Source of the DNA: Leucobacter aridicollis
GTDB taxonomy: Bacteria; Actinomycetota; Actinomycetes; Actinomycetales; Microbacteriaceae
NCBI RefSeq assembly: GCF_013409595.1
Contig: NZ_JACCBD010000001.1
Coordinates: 1,116,001 to 1,180,000 of the forward strand
Length of the DNA stretch: 64,000 nt
Reading direction: 5' to 3'
The translations under genes were made by a program, and so were the position numbers. Positions 26,073 to 34,472 of the stretch are shown piece after piece. The notes under the pieces were generated by a model. That model saw only the letters and a list, made by a program, of their open reading frames with translations, had not been told where the DNA came from and made no database searches. Position 1 is the first letter of the stretch; every line of letters starts with the position of its first letter.

Positions 26073-27371
26073 ATGACTTCTTCATCATCCGCGCCTACGA
26101 AGGCGCCAGCAACCAGGCGTCGAGCCTGGATCACGCTCATCTCAATCACCATGCTCAACGTCATCGGCATGACCGTCGTGCTCCCGGTGCTTCCCTTCGT
26201 CGTTCAGCGATACGTTGACACACCCGCGCACCTTGCGATCTGGGTCGGCGTGCTCGAATCGGTGAACGCGCTCTGCGCCTTCCTCGTCGCGCCGCTGTTC
26301 GGTGGCCTCTCTGACCGCTTCGGCCGCCGCCCGGTGATCATCGTCGCGACGCTCGGCGCCGCGGTCGGCTTCGCGACCTTTGGCATCGGCGGCTCCATCT
26401 GGGTCCTGCTCGCAGGCCGAATCATCCAGGGCATCACCGCCGGAGATATGCCCGCGCTGTTCGCCTACGCCGCCGACATCACCCCGCCAGCGGAGCGCGC
26501 GAAGCGCTTCGGGCTGCTCGGCGCGCTCAACGGCGTCGGCTTCATGATCGGCCCGGCGCTTGGCGGCTTGCTTGCCGCGATCCACATCGACCTGCCAGTG
26601 TTCGTGACCGCAGGGATCGCACTTGTCGTCGCCGTCGTCGCGCTCTTCGCGCTCCCCGAAAGTCTCGCACCCGAGAAGCGCACGCCGCGCCTGAAGCTTG
26701 AGGGGCTCCACCCGGTCGCGGTGTTCAAGAAAGCGTTCGGCAGGCCCGAGCTGCGGGGCCTGCTTATCGCCCTCGTGTTCGTCGCGCTTCCGTTCGGCAT
26801 GTTTGTGAACAACTTCAGCGTGCTCGCGCTTGATCAGCTTGCGTGGACGGCGACGTCGATTGGCCTCCTCACCGCCGCAATCGGCATCCTCGACATTGTG
26901 CTGCAGGGCGTACTCATGCAGGCGCTCCTGCCCAGGCTTGGCGAACGCGGCATCATCGTCGCTGGGCTCCTGGCGCAGGCTGTCGGCCTCGCTGCCCTCA
27001 CGGTCGTTGGCACCGTGTTTGCGGAGCCGTGGATCCTGATCCTCGGGACGCTGCTTCTCGGCGGTGGACAGGGGCCCGCGACCGCAGCGATGGACGGCGT
27101 TCTCTCGCAGCAGGTCGGCGAGCACGAGCAGGGCTGGATCGCCGGGGTGATGCAATCGCTCAACACTGGCGTGAACGTCATCGCGCCGCTCATCGCAGGC
27201 GTGCTCTACGCGAGCGTGTCACACGCGGCGCCGTACGCGGTCGGCTTCCTGCTCATGATCGGCGCGATCATCATGGTCGGACGCGCGAGGTTTCAGAGCC
27301 TCGCGAAGCGCCAACGCGCGCAGTCACCCGGCGGGGCAGGGGAGGCCGACAGCGTGGCGGCCGGCGTCTGA
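26073..27371 (+). CDS. MFS drug-efflux-type transporter (TetA-like)
   Basis: 432 aa, 12 predicted helices. Motif A is [13 protein letters not shown] in the loop between helices 2 and 3, and the motif-C-like [21 protein letters not shown] is in helix 5, both diagnostic of drug/H+ antiporters. The closest well-known group is the TetA(G)/TCR class, but many actinobacterial members do not confer tetracycline resistance. It is divergent from a TetR gene, the classic local-repressor arrangement. It inserts functionally unrelated DNA between the two halves of the hut region. The 3' end is 15 bp from convergent hutI. Confidence 0.9.
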   Translation: MTSSSSAPTKAPATRRRAWITLISITMLNVIGMTVVLPVLPFVVQRYVDTPAHLAIWVGVLESVNALCAFLVAPLFGGLSDRFGRRPVIIVATLGAAVGFATFGIGGSIWVLLAGRIIQGITAGDMPALFAYAADITPPAERAKRFGLLGALNGVGFMIGPALGGLLAAIHIDLPVFVTAGIALVVAVVALFALPESLAPEKRTPRLKLEGLHPVAVFKKAFGRPELRGLLIALVFVALPFGMFVNNFSVLALDQLAWTATSIGLLTAAIGILDIVLQGVLMQALLPRLGERGIIVAGLLAQAVGLAALTVVGTVFAEPWILILGTLLLGGGQGPATAAMDGVLSQQVGEHEQGWIAGVMQSLNTGVNVIAPLIAGVLYASVSHAAPYAVGFLLMIGAIIMVGRARFQSLAKRQRAQSPGGAGEADSVAAGV

Positions 27372-27386
27372 GGGCTGGGGCCGCAC

Positions 27387-28610
27387 TCAGACCGCGCGGA
27401 CGCCAGCCTTCCACACGCCGTGCGTGAGCCGCATGCCTGGCCGGTACGCGAGGTGCGTGACCGAGGGAGCGTCGAGCAGCTGGACGTCGGCGCGCGCGCC
27501 GGGGGCGATCACGCCGACGCGGCCCTGCGCCTCGCCACGCGGATCGACCCAGCGGTCCTCGTGCATGCCGAGCGCGATCGCGCCGCCGAGCGTCGCGGCA
27601 CGCACGGCCTCCTGAATCGAGAGTCCCATCTGGAGCACCGCGGTGGCGACGCAGAACCCCATCGAGCTCGTGTACGAGGTGCCGGGGTTGCAGTTCGACG
27701 CGATCGCGACGACCGCGCCCGCGTCGAGGAGTCGCCGGGCCGGTGCGAGTGGCATCCGCGTCGAGAGGTCGCAGGCGGGGAGCACCGTCGCGACGGTGCC
27801 GCGCGAGCCATTCGCCCAGGAGCCCGCGAGCGCCTCGACGTCGGCATCGTCGAGGAAGCCGAGGTGGTCGACGCTCAGCGCGCCGTGCGCGACCGCGAGC
27901 TGCGTGCCGGGCCCGTGCCCGAGCTGATTGCCGTGCACGCGGGTGGCAAGGCCCGCCGCGGTCGCCGCGGTGAGGATGCGCTCGGTCGCATCCCCGTCGA
28001 AGGCACCCGTCTCGCAGAACACGTCGACCGCGCTCACGAGCGGGGCGACGGCCGCGAGCATCGGCCCGGTGACGAGGTCGACGTACTCCGCCGGATCAGC
28101 TCCCGCCGGCACCAGATGCGCGCCGAGGAATGTGACGGCGTCGACCTGGCTGGCGGCGACGCGGGCAGAGCGCACCTCATCCTCGACGGTCAGCCCGTAG
28201 CCGGTCTTCGTCTCCATCGTGGTCGTGCCATCGCGGAGCGCCTCGCCCACGAGCCTGCCGAGGTTCGCCCCGAGCTCGGCATCGGAGGCGGCACGGGTCG
28301 CGTTCACTGTGACGTTGATGCCGCCTGCGGCATATCCCTCACCGGCCATGCGGGCCTCGAACTCGGCGGTGCGGTCCCCGGCGAAGACCATGTGGGTGTG
28401 CGAGTCGACCCAGCCCGGGAGCACCGCGCGGCCGGCGGCGTCGATGCGCTCGTCAGCTGCGGGGGCCTCCGAAGCCGGACCAACCCACGCGATCCTGTCG
28501 CCGTCGATGACGACGGCGGCGTCGCTCAAGCGCCCCCCGATCCCGGCCCCGAGATCGGGGTCGTTCGTGGTGAGCTCGCCGATGTTGTCGATGAGGATCG
28601 CGTGGGTCAT
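27387..28610 (-). CDS. hutI: Imidazolonepropionase
   Basis: 407 aa from ATG 28610 with GGGAG about ten bases upstream. Hydrolyses 4-imidazolone-5-propionate to N-formimidoyl-L-glutamate (third hut step). Amidohydrolase metal motifs: WVDSHTHMVFAGDR, FLGAHLVPAGADP, the zinc/iron-ligand region RVHGNQLGHGPGTQLA and the catalytic ASNCNPGTSYTSSM. The HxH at ~75-77 and the TKTGYGL substrate loop are intact. Follows hutU by 58 bp on the same strand, so hutU-hutI form one operon. Confidence 0.95.
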   Translation of the reverse strand: MTHAILIDNIGELTTNDPDLGAGIGGRLSDAAVVIDGDRIAWVGPASEAPAADERIDAAGRAVLPGWVDSHTHMVFAGDRTAEFEARMAGEGYAAGGINVTVNATRAASDAELGANLGRLVGEALRDGTTTMETKTGYGLTVEDEVRSARVAASQVDAVTFLGAHLVPAGADPAEYVDLVTGPMLAAVAPLVSAVDVFCETGAFDGDATERILTAATAAGLATRVHGNQLGHGPGTQLAVAHGALSVDHLGFLDDADVEALAGSWANGSRGTVATVLPACDLSTRMPLAPARRLLDAGAVVAIASNCNPGTSYTSSMGFCVATAVLQMGLSIQEAVRAATLGGAIALGMHEDRWVDPRGEAQGRVGVIAPGARADVQLLDAPSVTHLAYRPGMRLTHGVWKAGVRAV

Positions 28611-28668
28611 ATGCTCAGTCTCCCAGGGGATGTCGTGTGTGTCGTGTGCGTCGCGTGGGCTAACGCCG

Positions 28669-30396
28669 CTACCAGGCGGTCTCAGTGTTGCGGATCGTCG
28701 GTGCAAGCGGCACCCGCACGCCGCGCTCCTTCGCGACCTCGTCGGCGCGCTGGTACCCCGCATCGACGTGGCGGATGACCCCCATGCCGGGGTCGTTTGT
28801 GAGCAGCCGCTCGAGCTTCTCGGCGGCGAGGTCGGTGCCGTCGGCGACCGAAACCTGGCCGGTGTGGATCGAGCGGCCGATGCCGACGCCGCCGCCGTGG
28901 TGGATCGACACCCACGTGGCGCCCGACGAGGTCGCGGTCAGGGCGTTGAGCAGCGGCCAGTCGGCGATCGCGTCGGAGCCGTCGGCCATCGCCTCGGTCT
29001 CGCGGTACGGCGACGCGACCGAGCCCGAATCGAGGTGGTCGCGCCCGATGACGATCGGCGCCTTCACCTTGCCCTCGGCGACAAGCCTGTTGAAGAGCAG
29101 GCCGGCCTGGTGGCGCTCGCCGTATCCGAGCCAGCAGATGCGGGCGGGGAGGCCCTCGAACTCGACGCGTTCGGCGGCAGCGTCGAGCCACTTGTGCAGG
29201 TGCGTGTTCTCGGGGAAGAGCTCCTTGAGCGCCTCGTCGGTGACGCGGATGTCCTCGGGGTCTCCCGACAGCGCGGCCCAGCGGAACGGGCCGAGGCCCT
29301 CGCAGAACAGCGGCCGAATGTACGCGGGCACGAAGCCCGGGAACTCGAACGCGCGGTCGTACCCGCCCTTGCGTGCCTCGTCGCGGATCGAGTTGCCGTA
29401 GTCAAACACCTCTGCGCCGGCGTCCTGGAACTCGACCATCGCCTGGACGTGCGCTGCCATCGCGGCCTGCGCGTCGCGGGTGAACTGATCCGGATCCTGC
29501 TCGGCGCGCGCGAGACGCTCCTCGACCGCGTAACCAATCGGCAGGTAGGAGAGCGGATCGTGGGCGCTCGTCTGATCGGTGACGAGGTCGATCGTGACCT
29601 CGCCGGCCTGATGGCGGCGGAGGATCTCGGGGAACACCTCGGCGGCGTTCCCGACGAGGCCGACGGACCAGCCGCGGCCCTCCTCTTTCGCCCGCTGGAC
29701 CTTCGCGAGTGCCTCGTCGAGATCGGTGACGACCTCGTCGAGGTAGCGCTTGCCGGCGCGGCGGTCGAGGCGAGTCTTGTCGACGTCGACGATGAGGCAC
29801 GCGCCGTCGTTGAGCGTCACCGCGAGCGGCTGCGCGCCGCCCATGCCGCCGCAGCCGCCGGTGAGCGTGATGGTCCCCGCGAGCGATCCCTTGCCCTCGA
29901 CCGGGGCGATGCGGCCCTGGCCCTGCAGCTTCCGCCCGGCCGCCGCGAAAGTTTCATAGGTGCCCTGCAGGATGCCCTGCGTGCCGATGTAGATCCACGA
30001 GCCAGCGGTCATCTGGCCGTACATCATGAGCCCCTCGGCCTCGAGCTTTCTGAACTCGGGCCACGTCGCCCAGTCGCCGACGAGGTTGGAGTTCGCGAGC
30101 AGCACGCGCGGCGCCCACTTGTTCGTGCGGAAGACGCCGACGGGCTTGCCCGACTGCACGAGCAGGGTCTCGTCTTCTTCAAGATCGCGGAGCGTGTCGA
30201 CAATCGCATCGAACGCTTCCCAGCTGCGCGCCGCGCGGCCCGTTCCGCCGTAGACGACGAGGTCGTCCGGGCGCTCGGCGACCTCGGGATCGAGGTTGTT
30301 CATGAGCATGCGAAGCGGGGCCTCAGTCTGCCAGCTCTTCGCTGAGATCTCGGTGCCGCGTGGTGCGCGGACGGGGCGTGCGCCGGGGAGAGCCAT
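28669..30396 (-). CDS. hutU: Urocanate hydratase
   Basis: 575 aa, NAD+-using enzyme that converts urocanate to 4-imidazolone-5-propionate. Diagnostic parts: [34 protein letters not shown] near the N-terminus, the NAD-site [15 protein letters not shown], and the C-terminal [20 protein letters not shown]. Length is the normal ~560. ATG 30396 has GGAACC shortly upstream. It is the first gene of hutU-hutI; the upstream 125-bp gap after the permease gene contains the second candidate hut operator (30487-30502), which implies a promoter of its own. Confidence 0.96.
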   Translation of the reverse strand: MALPGARPVRAPRGTEISAKSWQTEAPLRMLMNNLDPEVAERPDDLVVYGGTGRAARSWEAFDAIVDTLRDLEEDETLLVQSGKPVGVFRTNKWAPRVLLANSNLVGDWATWPEFRKLEAEGLMMYGQMTAGSWIYIGTQGILQGTYETFAAAGRKLQGQGRIAPVEGKGSLAGTITLTGGCGGMGGAQPLAVTLNDGACLIVDVDKTRLDRRAGKRYLDEVVTDLDEALAKVQRAKEEGRGWSVGLVGNAAEVFPEILRRHQAGEVTIDLVTDQTSAHDPLSYLPIGYAVEERLARAEQDPDQFTRDAQAAMAAHVQAMVEFQDAGAEVFDYGNSIRDEARKGGYDRAFEFPGFVPAYIRPLFCEGLGPFRWAALSGDPEDIRVTDEALKELFPENTHLHKWLDAAAERVEFEGLPARICWLGYGERHQAGLLFNRLVAEGKVKAPIVIGRDHLDSGSVASPYRETEAMADGSDAIADWPLLNALTATSSGATWVSIHHGGGVGIGRSIHTGQVSVADGTDLAAEKLERLLTNDPGMGVIRHVDAGYQRADEVAKERGVRVPLAPTIRNTETAW

Positions 30397-30486
30397 CGTT
30401 GGTTCCTTTCAAACGGTCTGGATCGAGCCGATGACTCCATCTCACCGCGTCGCTGGTGCCCAAACAACGTCGCGCCGAGCGCCCCT

Positions 30487-30502
30487 GTCCGGAATCCCGG
30501 AC
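30487..30502. promoter_or_regulatory. Candidate hut operator, site 2
   Basis: GTCCGGAATCCCGGAC, a perfect 6-4-6 palindrome 91 bp before the hutU start. It is the reverse complement of site 1 (22904) apart from normal spacer orientation. Confidence 0.65.
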
Positions 30503-30521
30503 GAGTGCGCCCCGCCCGCCG

Positions 30522-32108
30522 TCAGGAGGTAGCTCCGACCACGTCGACGACCTCGGTGCCGTAGGCGCCTGGCTCGGTGCCGCGGCCGATCCGCGCGTAC
30601 ACCTCCGGACGCTTCGCACGCAGCACGAGCCCCCACACGACGCCCGCAAGCCCGGCACACGCGACGATGATCGGCAGCACGTAGGTGCCCGCGGTCGGCG
30701 CTTCCTGTCCGAGCTGCAGGTGGAAGTTGGCGATGATCATGACGAACACCCACGCGAGCAGCAGGCCGGAGACGAGCGGCGCGACAAACGTGGTCCAGAG
30801 ACCGAGCCCGCGCCGGTCGCGCGCAAAGAACCCGATCACCGCCGCGGCGATCACCGCCATGAGCATGACGAGGCCCATTGCGCCAGTGTTCGTCAGCCAG
30901 GTGAACATCGTGAGGACCGGGTACAGGAACCCCTGGTCGCCGAGCGCTGCCTCGCCACCCAGCGCCCCCGCGATCGCAAAGCCCGCGGTCACGACGAGCG
31001 CGATGACGGTCTGCGCGACAGATCCGGCCCACGGCGCGCCGGACCTGCCGGTGTGCGCGAACCAGGCGGGGAGCACGCCCTCGCGTCCGAGGGAGAAGAA
31101 GTAGCGCGCGACGGCGTTGTGGAACGACTGCAGGGCAGCGAACAGGCTCGTGAGGAACAGGATGTTCATGATGTCGACGAAGATGACGCTGACGTGCTCG
31201 GACATGAACACGAACATGAGGTCGGGGCCGAACTCCTGCGACGCGCCCACGATGTTCGACGGGCCGATCCCCACCGAGAACGCCCACGCGCTGAACGCGT
31301 AGAAGACGCCGATGATGGCGACCGCCGCGTAGGTCGCGCGCGGTACGGTGCGCTTCGGATCCTTCGCTTCCTCGCCATAGATCGCCGCGCCCTCGAATCC
31401 CATGAACGCAGCCACGCCAAACACGAGCACGATGCCGAGCGACGGGCCGAACAGCTCGCCGGGATTCAGTGTCGTCGTGGTGACGCCCTCGGGGGCCGCG
31501 GCGAGCGAGTAGATGTCGAAGACGATCACGACAAGAAACTCGAGCGCGACGAGGATCCCGAGGACCTTCGCCGAGACGTCGATCTTGTTCACGCCCAGGA
31601 GGCCGACCGCGATGATGCCGATGATGATCCAGAGCCACCAGGGCGACGCGAACCCGAACTTGGCCTCGAGGAACATTGACAGCTGAAATCCGAACAGCCC
31701 GAAGATGCCGACCTGCATCGCGTTGTAGGCGACGAGTGCGATGAGCGACGCCCCGACGCCGGCGGCCCTGCCAAGCCCGCGAGAGATGTACGCGTAGAAG
31801 GCGCCGGCGTTCGTGATGTGGCGGCCCATAGCCGTGTAACCGACCGCGAACACTGTGAGGATCACTGCGATGAGGAGAAACCCGAGCGGTACGCCGAGCG
31901 ATCCGGTGACGGCGAACGACGTCGTGACGCCGCCCGCGACGACCGTGAGCGGCGCCGACGCTGCGATGATCATCAGGGTGATCGCGGGGACGCCGAGCGT
32001 GCGGCGGCTGAGCCCCGGGTCGTGCGTGGGGAGTGCCGTGTGCTGGGACGCTGTCTGCGCTGCTGGCGCGGTACGCGCGGGTTGCGCGGTGTTCGGTGCT
32101 TCGCTCAT
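30522..32108 (-). CDS. APC-family amino-acid transporter
   Basis: 528 aa with about 12-14 membrane helices. ATG 32108 is preferred (AGAGGA upstream; opens MSEAPNTAQ). After a ~50-residue Ala/Thr-rich N-terminus comes the APC core: PAITLMIIAASAPLTVVAGGV, NAGAFYAYISRGLGRAAGV (helices 2-3), FGFEGAAIYGEE-like FMGFEGAAIYGEEAKDP, and FFSLGREGVLPAWFAHTGRSG. This last cytoplasmic loop is typical of basic and aromatic amino-acid permeases of the YcaM/AroP-like actinobacterial group. It precedes hutU on the same strand and has a degenerate hut operator at its promoter, so histidine or urocanate is the likely cargo. This is the second permease of the region. Confidence 0.87.
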   Translation of the reverse strand: MSEAPNTAQPARTAPAAQTASQHTALPTHDPGLSRRTLGVPAITLMIIAASAPLTVVAGGVTTSFAVTGSLGVPLGFLLIAVILTVFAVGYTAMGRHITNAGAFYAYISRGLGRAAGVGASLIALVAYNAMQVGIFGLFGFQLSMFLEAKFGFASPWWLWIIIGIIAVGLLGVNKIDVSAKVLGILVALEFLVVIVFDIYSLAAAPEGVTTTTLNPGELFGPSLGIVLVFGVAAFMGFEGAAIYGEEAKDPKRTVPRATYAAVAIIGVFYAFSAWAFSVGIGPSNIVGASQEFGPDLMFVFMSEHVSVIFVDIMNILFLTSLFAALQSFHNAVARYFFSLGREGVLPAWFAHTGRSGAPWAGSVAQTVIALVVTAGFAIAGALGGEAALGDQGFLYPVLTMFTWLTNTGAMGLVMLMAVIAAAVIGFFARDRRGLGLWTTFVAPLVSGLLLAWVFVMIIANFHLQLGQEAPTAGTYVLPIIVACAGLAGVVWGLVLRAKRPEVYARIGRGTEPGAYGTEVVDVVGATS

Positions 32109-32236
32109 GTGCTGAGTCCTCTCGTGGCGTCGTTGCCGGCGCGCTTCCGGGAGAGCCTGGCCGCGCGTCGATCCGAGTCTAAGAAGCGCCAATACCCGAG
32201 GGAAGGGCTGGACTAGGGTGCGAGCGCATGCCCCAT

Positions 32237-32252
32237 GTCCGGGAGTGCAGAC
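32237..32252. promoter_or_regulatory. Candidate hut operator, site 3 (degenerate)
   Basis: GTCCGGGAGTGCAGAC keeps one perfect GTCCGG half-site and 13 of 16 positions of site 1. It lies 129 bp upstream of the permease start at 32108. Confidence 0.45.
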
Positions 32253-32350
32253 CTCGCCGATGCAGAACAACGGGGTCTGCAAGTGGCGCACGGCGCATGT
32301 CGCAGCGCGCACGGTTCGCCTGGTCGGGGGCGCATCGGGGGAGCGGTTCG

Positions 32351-32356
32351 TAGTGT
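32351..32356 (+). promoter_or_regulatory. TAGTGT -10 box, likely leaderless start
   Basis: TAGTGT matches the actinobacterial TANNNT -10 box and sits seven bases before ATG 32363, with no Shine-Dalgarno in between. This spacing predicts a leaderless transcript. Confidence 0.4.
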
Positions 32357-32362
32357 GAATGG

Positions 32363-32938
32363 ATGCTCGCAACAATGGTGATGCCCGTGGTGATGATCGG
32401 CTCCGCCGCGGTCTGCCTGTGGTGCGCCGCCCGGACGCGGGACCCGCTGCGGCTTGTTGCCGCGTGCGTGATGTTTGGCGCCATGCTCGATCATGCGGTG
32501 ACTGGGTACCTGTCGCCGATGCTGTGGGCTGCGTTGCTCATGAGTGCCGGGCTGCTCGTCGGAGCGTCGCTGCGCCCGTCAGCCTGTGACGACAGGGCGG
32601 CCGGTGCTGGCGGGGCGGCTGGTGCTGATGCGGCCGCACCCATGATGGCGGGTGCGCTTGTTCACGCGCATGGGATCCTGACCGCGCTCTCGTACCCCGC
32701 GATGGGCGCGCTGCTGCTCGTCAGCGCCGCGCCGCCGCCGCAGGCCAACGCGTCGCTGACGGTTGTGAAGCTGCACGAACACGGCACCGTGCCATCGCTC
32801 GAATGGCTGGCTGCGGCCGTCGGGCTGCTGGCAGTGGGGCTCGCGTGCACGGCGCTCGCCGCAGCCAGGGACGGTCGGAGGTTCGCGGCTGCGGACGCTG
32901 GCGCAATGTCGCTCATGCTCGGCGCGATGCTCCTGTGA
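32363..32938 (+). CDS. Small hypothetical membrane protein
   Basis: 191 aa with about five hydrophobic helices: residues 1-22, 28-50, 52-66, 92-115 and 146-165, the last two separated by a short loop of His/Glu/Pro (KLHEHGTVPSLEW). I do not recognise the family. The loop with HAHG at ~100-103 and the histidines at 43 and 131-136 could bind a metal, but this is speculation. It stands alone between the hut permease (divergent) and the hpa cluster (convergent). High-GC third positions and the TAGTGT box 7 bp upstream support a real gene. Confidence 0.6.
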   Translation: MLATMVMPVVMIGSAAVCLWCAARTRDPLRLVAACVMFGAMLDHAVTGYLSPMLWAALLMSAGLLVGASLRPSACDDRAAGAGGAAGADAAAPMMAGALVHAHGILTALSYPAMGALLLVSAAPPPQANASLTVVKLHEHGTVPSLEWLAAAVGLLAVGLACTALAAARDGRRFAAADAGAMSLMLGAMLL

Positions 32939-32960
32939 CGACGTGTCTGCCGACACAAAC

Positions 32961-33051
32961 CGCGTCCCCGCCGCCCCAACCCGCGTCCCCGCCGCCCCAA
33001 ACTTTCCTACCCGCCCCAAATATTCCGGAGATTTGGGGTTGCGGAGAAAAA
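32961..33051 (-). repeat. Intergenic hairpin element, copy 2
   Basis: Read on the minus strand the order is TTTTTCT, CCGCA, hairpin CCCCAAAT-9 nt-ATTTGGGG (plus-strand 33014-33038), GGAAAGTTTGGGG, then a G-rich tail. The tail contains a 19-bp sequence repeated with period 21 (32961-32979 and 32982-33000). Matches copy 1 at 1061-1126 in order, loop length and flanks. Confidence 0.6.
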
Positions 33052-33215
33052 TTGAGTGGGTGAGGATCCCGGTTCGGCCGGGCTCCGGGTGGGTCGGGCG
33101 ATGGGCGGGCCGAGCTCCGGGTGGGCCCGGTAACGGGTGGGCCGGGCACCCGTGGCCGAGCGCCGGGCGCGCCTCGCCCGCGGCGGGGAGCGCCCCGCAC
33201 CGGCCGCAGGGACGC

Positions 33216-33253
33216 CGGAGGGGCTGGAGCGCCTGCGCGCCCCAGCCCCTCCG
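33216..33253 (-). terminator. Terminator hairpin after hpaD
   Basis: Perfect 12-bp arms CGGAGGGGCTGG / CCAGCCCCTCCG with an inner GCGC/GCGC, ending about 12 bp past the hpaD stop. No U-tract. Confidence 0.7.
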
Positions 33254-33264
33254 CTGCAACCGGT

Positions 33265-34407
33265 CTACAGGGTGTTGCCGAGCTTGAAGCCCTTCTCGCC
33301 CTCGTCGTCGCGGGTGTACGAGAACCCGTCGGCGCCGATCGTTACGGCCATTTCCGACGCGTCGGTGCGCGCGACGACGGGCTGCGGGTTCCCGTCGAGG
33401 TCGAGCACGAGCGACGCATCCGTGTACCACGACGGCACGACGGGGTTGCCCCACCAGTCGCGGCGCTGGTTGTCGTGCACGTCCCAGGTGACGACGGGGT
33501 TGTCTGGATCGCCCGTGTAGTAGTCCTGGGTGTAGATCTCGACGCGGTGCCCGTCGGGATCGAGGATGTACAGGTAGAACGCGTTCGAGACGCCGTGGCG
33601 GCCGGGGCCGCGCTCGATCCTGTCCGACATGCGCAGCGCGCCGAGCTTGTCGCAGATCGCGAGGATGTTGTGCTTCTCGTGCGTGGAGAACGCGACGTGA
33701 TGCATGCGGGGGCCGTCGCCGCCCGTCGCTGCGGTGTCGTGCACGGTGGGCTTGCGGCGCAGCCACGCGGCGTAGACGGTGCCCTCCTCGTCCTGGATGT
33801 CCTCGGTGACGCGGAACCCGAGATCCTGGTAGTGGCGCACAGCGCGGGGCACGTCGGGGGTGACCTGGTTGAAGTGGTCGAGGCGCACGAGTGCGCCCGG
33901 CGTGTAGAGGTCGTAGCGCCACGCGAGCCGCTCGACGTGCTCGACGTCGTAGAAGAACTCGTACGGGAAACCGAGCGGATCCTCAACGCGCACCGAATCA
34001 CCGATGCCCTTCGTGAAGCCCTCGGAACGGCGCTCGACGCGGCAGCCGAGCTCGGTGTAGAACGCGACAGCCTTGTCGAGGTCCTCGGGGGTGCGGACGC
34101 GGTACGAGAACGCGGCGACGGCAGCGACGGGCCCCTTGCGGAGCACGAGGTTGTGGTGGATGAACTCCTCGAGCGAGCGCAGGTAGATCGCGTTCTCGTC
34201 TTCCTCGGTGACAGTGAGGCCGAGCACGTCGACGTAGAACTCGCGCGACTTCTTCAGGTCGGTGACGACGAGCTCCATGTAGGCGCAGCGCAGGATGTCC
34301 GGGGCGGGAACCGACGGGGTCTTGACCGGGTTGTCGGTCTGGATCGGGGCTTCCTTGGTGACGTAGAAGCCGGAGGAGGTCTTTTCGCGACCCTTGAGTT
34401 CAGACAT
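33265..34407 (-). CDS. hpaD: 3,4-Dihydroxyphenylacetate 2,3-dioxygenase (HPCD)
   Basis: 380 aa, vicinal-oxygen-chelate extradiol dioxygenase of the Arthrobacter (MndD) / Brevibacterium fuscum HPCD type. Metal ligands His178 (RLDHFNQ), His237 (RMHHVAF) and Glu290 (HRVEIY), plus the catalytic His223 (KPTVHDTA) and Tyr280, line up with B. fuscum HPCD numbering (155, 214, 267, 200, 257) at a constant offset of 23. The offset is an N-terminal extension of about 23 residues. It opens homoprotocatechuate to 5-carboxymethyl-2-hydroxymuconate semialdehyde, the substrate of HpaE encoded just upstream. Both Mn and Fe forms exist in this group, so the metal is not decided. Last gene of its transcription unit. 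Confidence 0.95.
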   Translation of the reverse strand: MSELKGREKTSSGFYVTKEAPIQTDNPVKTPSVPAPDILRCAYMELVVTDLKKSREFYVDVLGLTVTEEDENAIYLRSLEEFIHHNLVLRKGPVAAVAAFSYRVRTPEDLDKAVAFYTELGCRVERRSEGFTKGIGDSVRVEDPLGFPYEFFYDVEHVERLAWRYDLYTPGALVRLDHFNQVTPDVPRAVRHYQDLGFRVTEDIQDEEGTVYAAWLRRKPTVHDTAATGGDGPRMHHVAFSTHEKHNILAICDKLGALRMSDRIERGPGRHGVSNAFYLYILDPDGHRVEIYTQDYYTGDPDNPVVTWDVHDNQRRDWWGNPVVPSWYTDASLVLDLDGNPQPVVARTDASEMAVTIGADGFSYTRDDEGEKGFKLGNTL

Positions 34408-34472
34408 GACATTGTCCTTCCTGGGTAGTGGTGGCGCGCCATCGAGGGCGCGCCACCTGGATCAAACTGGGG

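Larger units (their letters stand above)
32939..33264. other. 326-bp intergenic region before hpaD
   Basis: Non-coding between two convergent genes. It holds a 21-bp-period tandem repeat plus the second copy of the hairpin element (32961-33051), a further C/G-rich stretch with GGTGGGCCGGGC-type repeats, and the hpaD terminator hairpin (33216-33253). Confidence 0.7.

Noticed and set aside
28219..30345. Long plus-strand open frame opposite hutI/hutU
   Set aside because: Antisense to two intact hut genes, low-complexity product and no start signal.
32359..32589. Overlapping frame beginning ATG 32359
   Set aside because: It gives a polar Arg/Ala-rich product with no features, whereas ATG 32363 gives a clear membrane protein in the same DNA.
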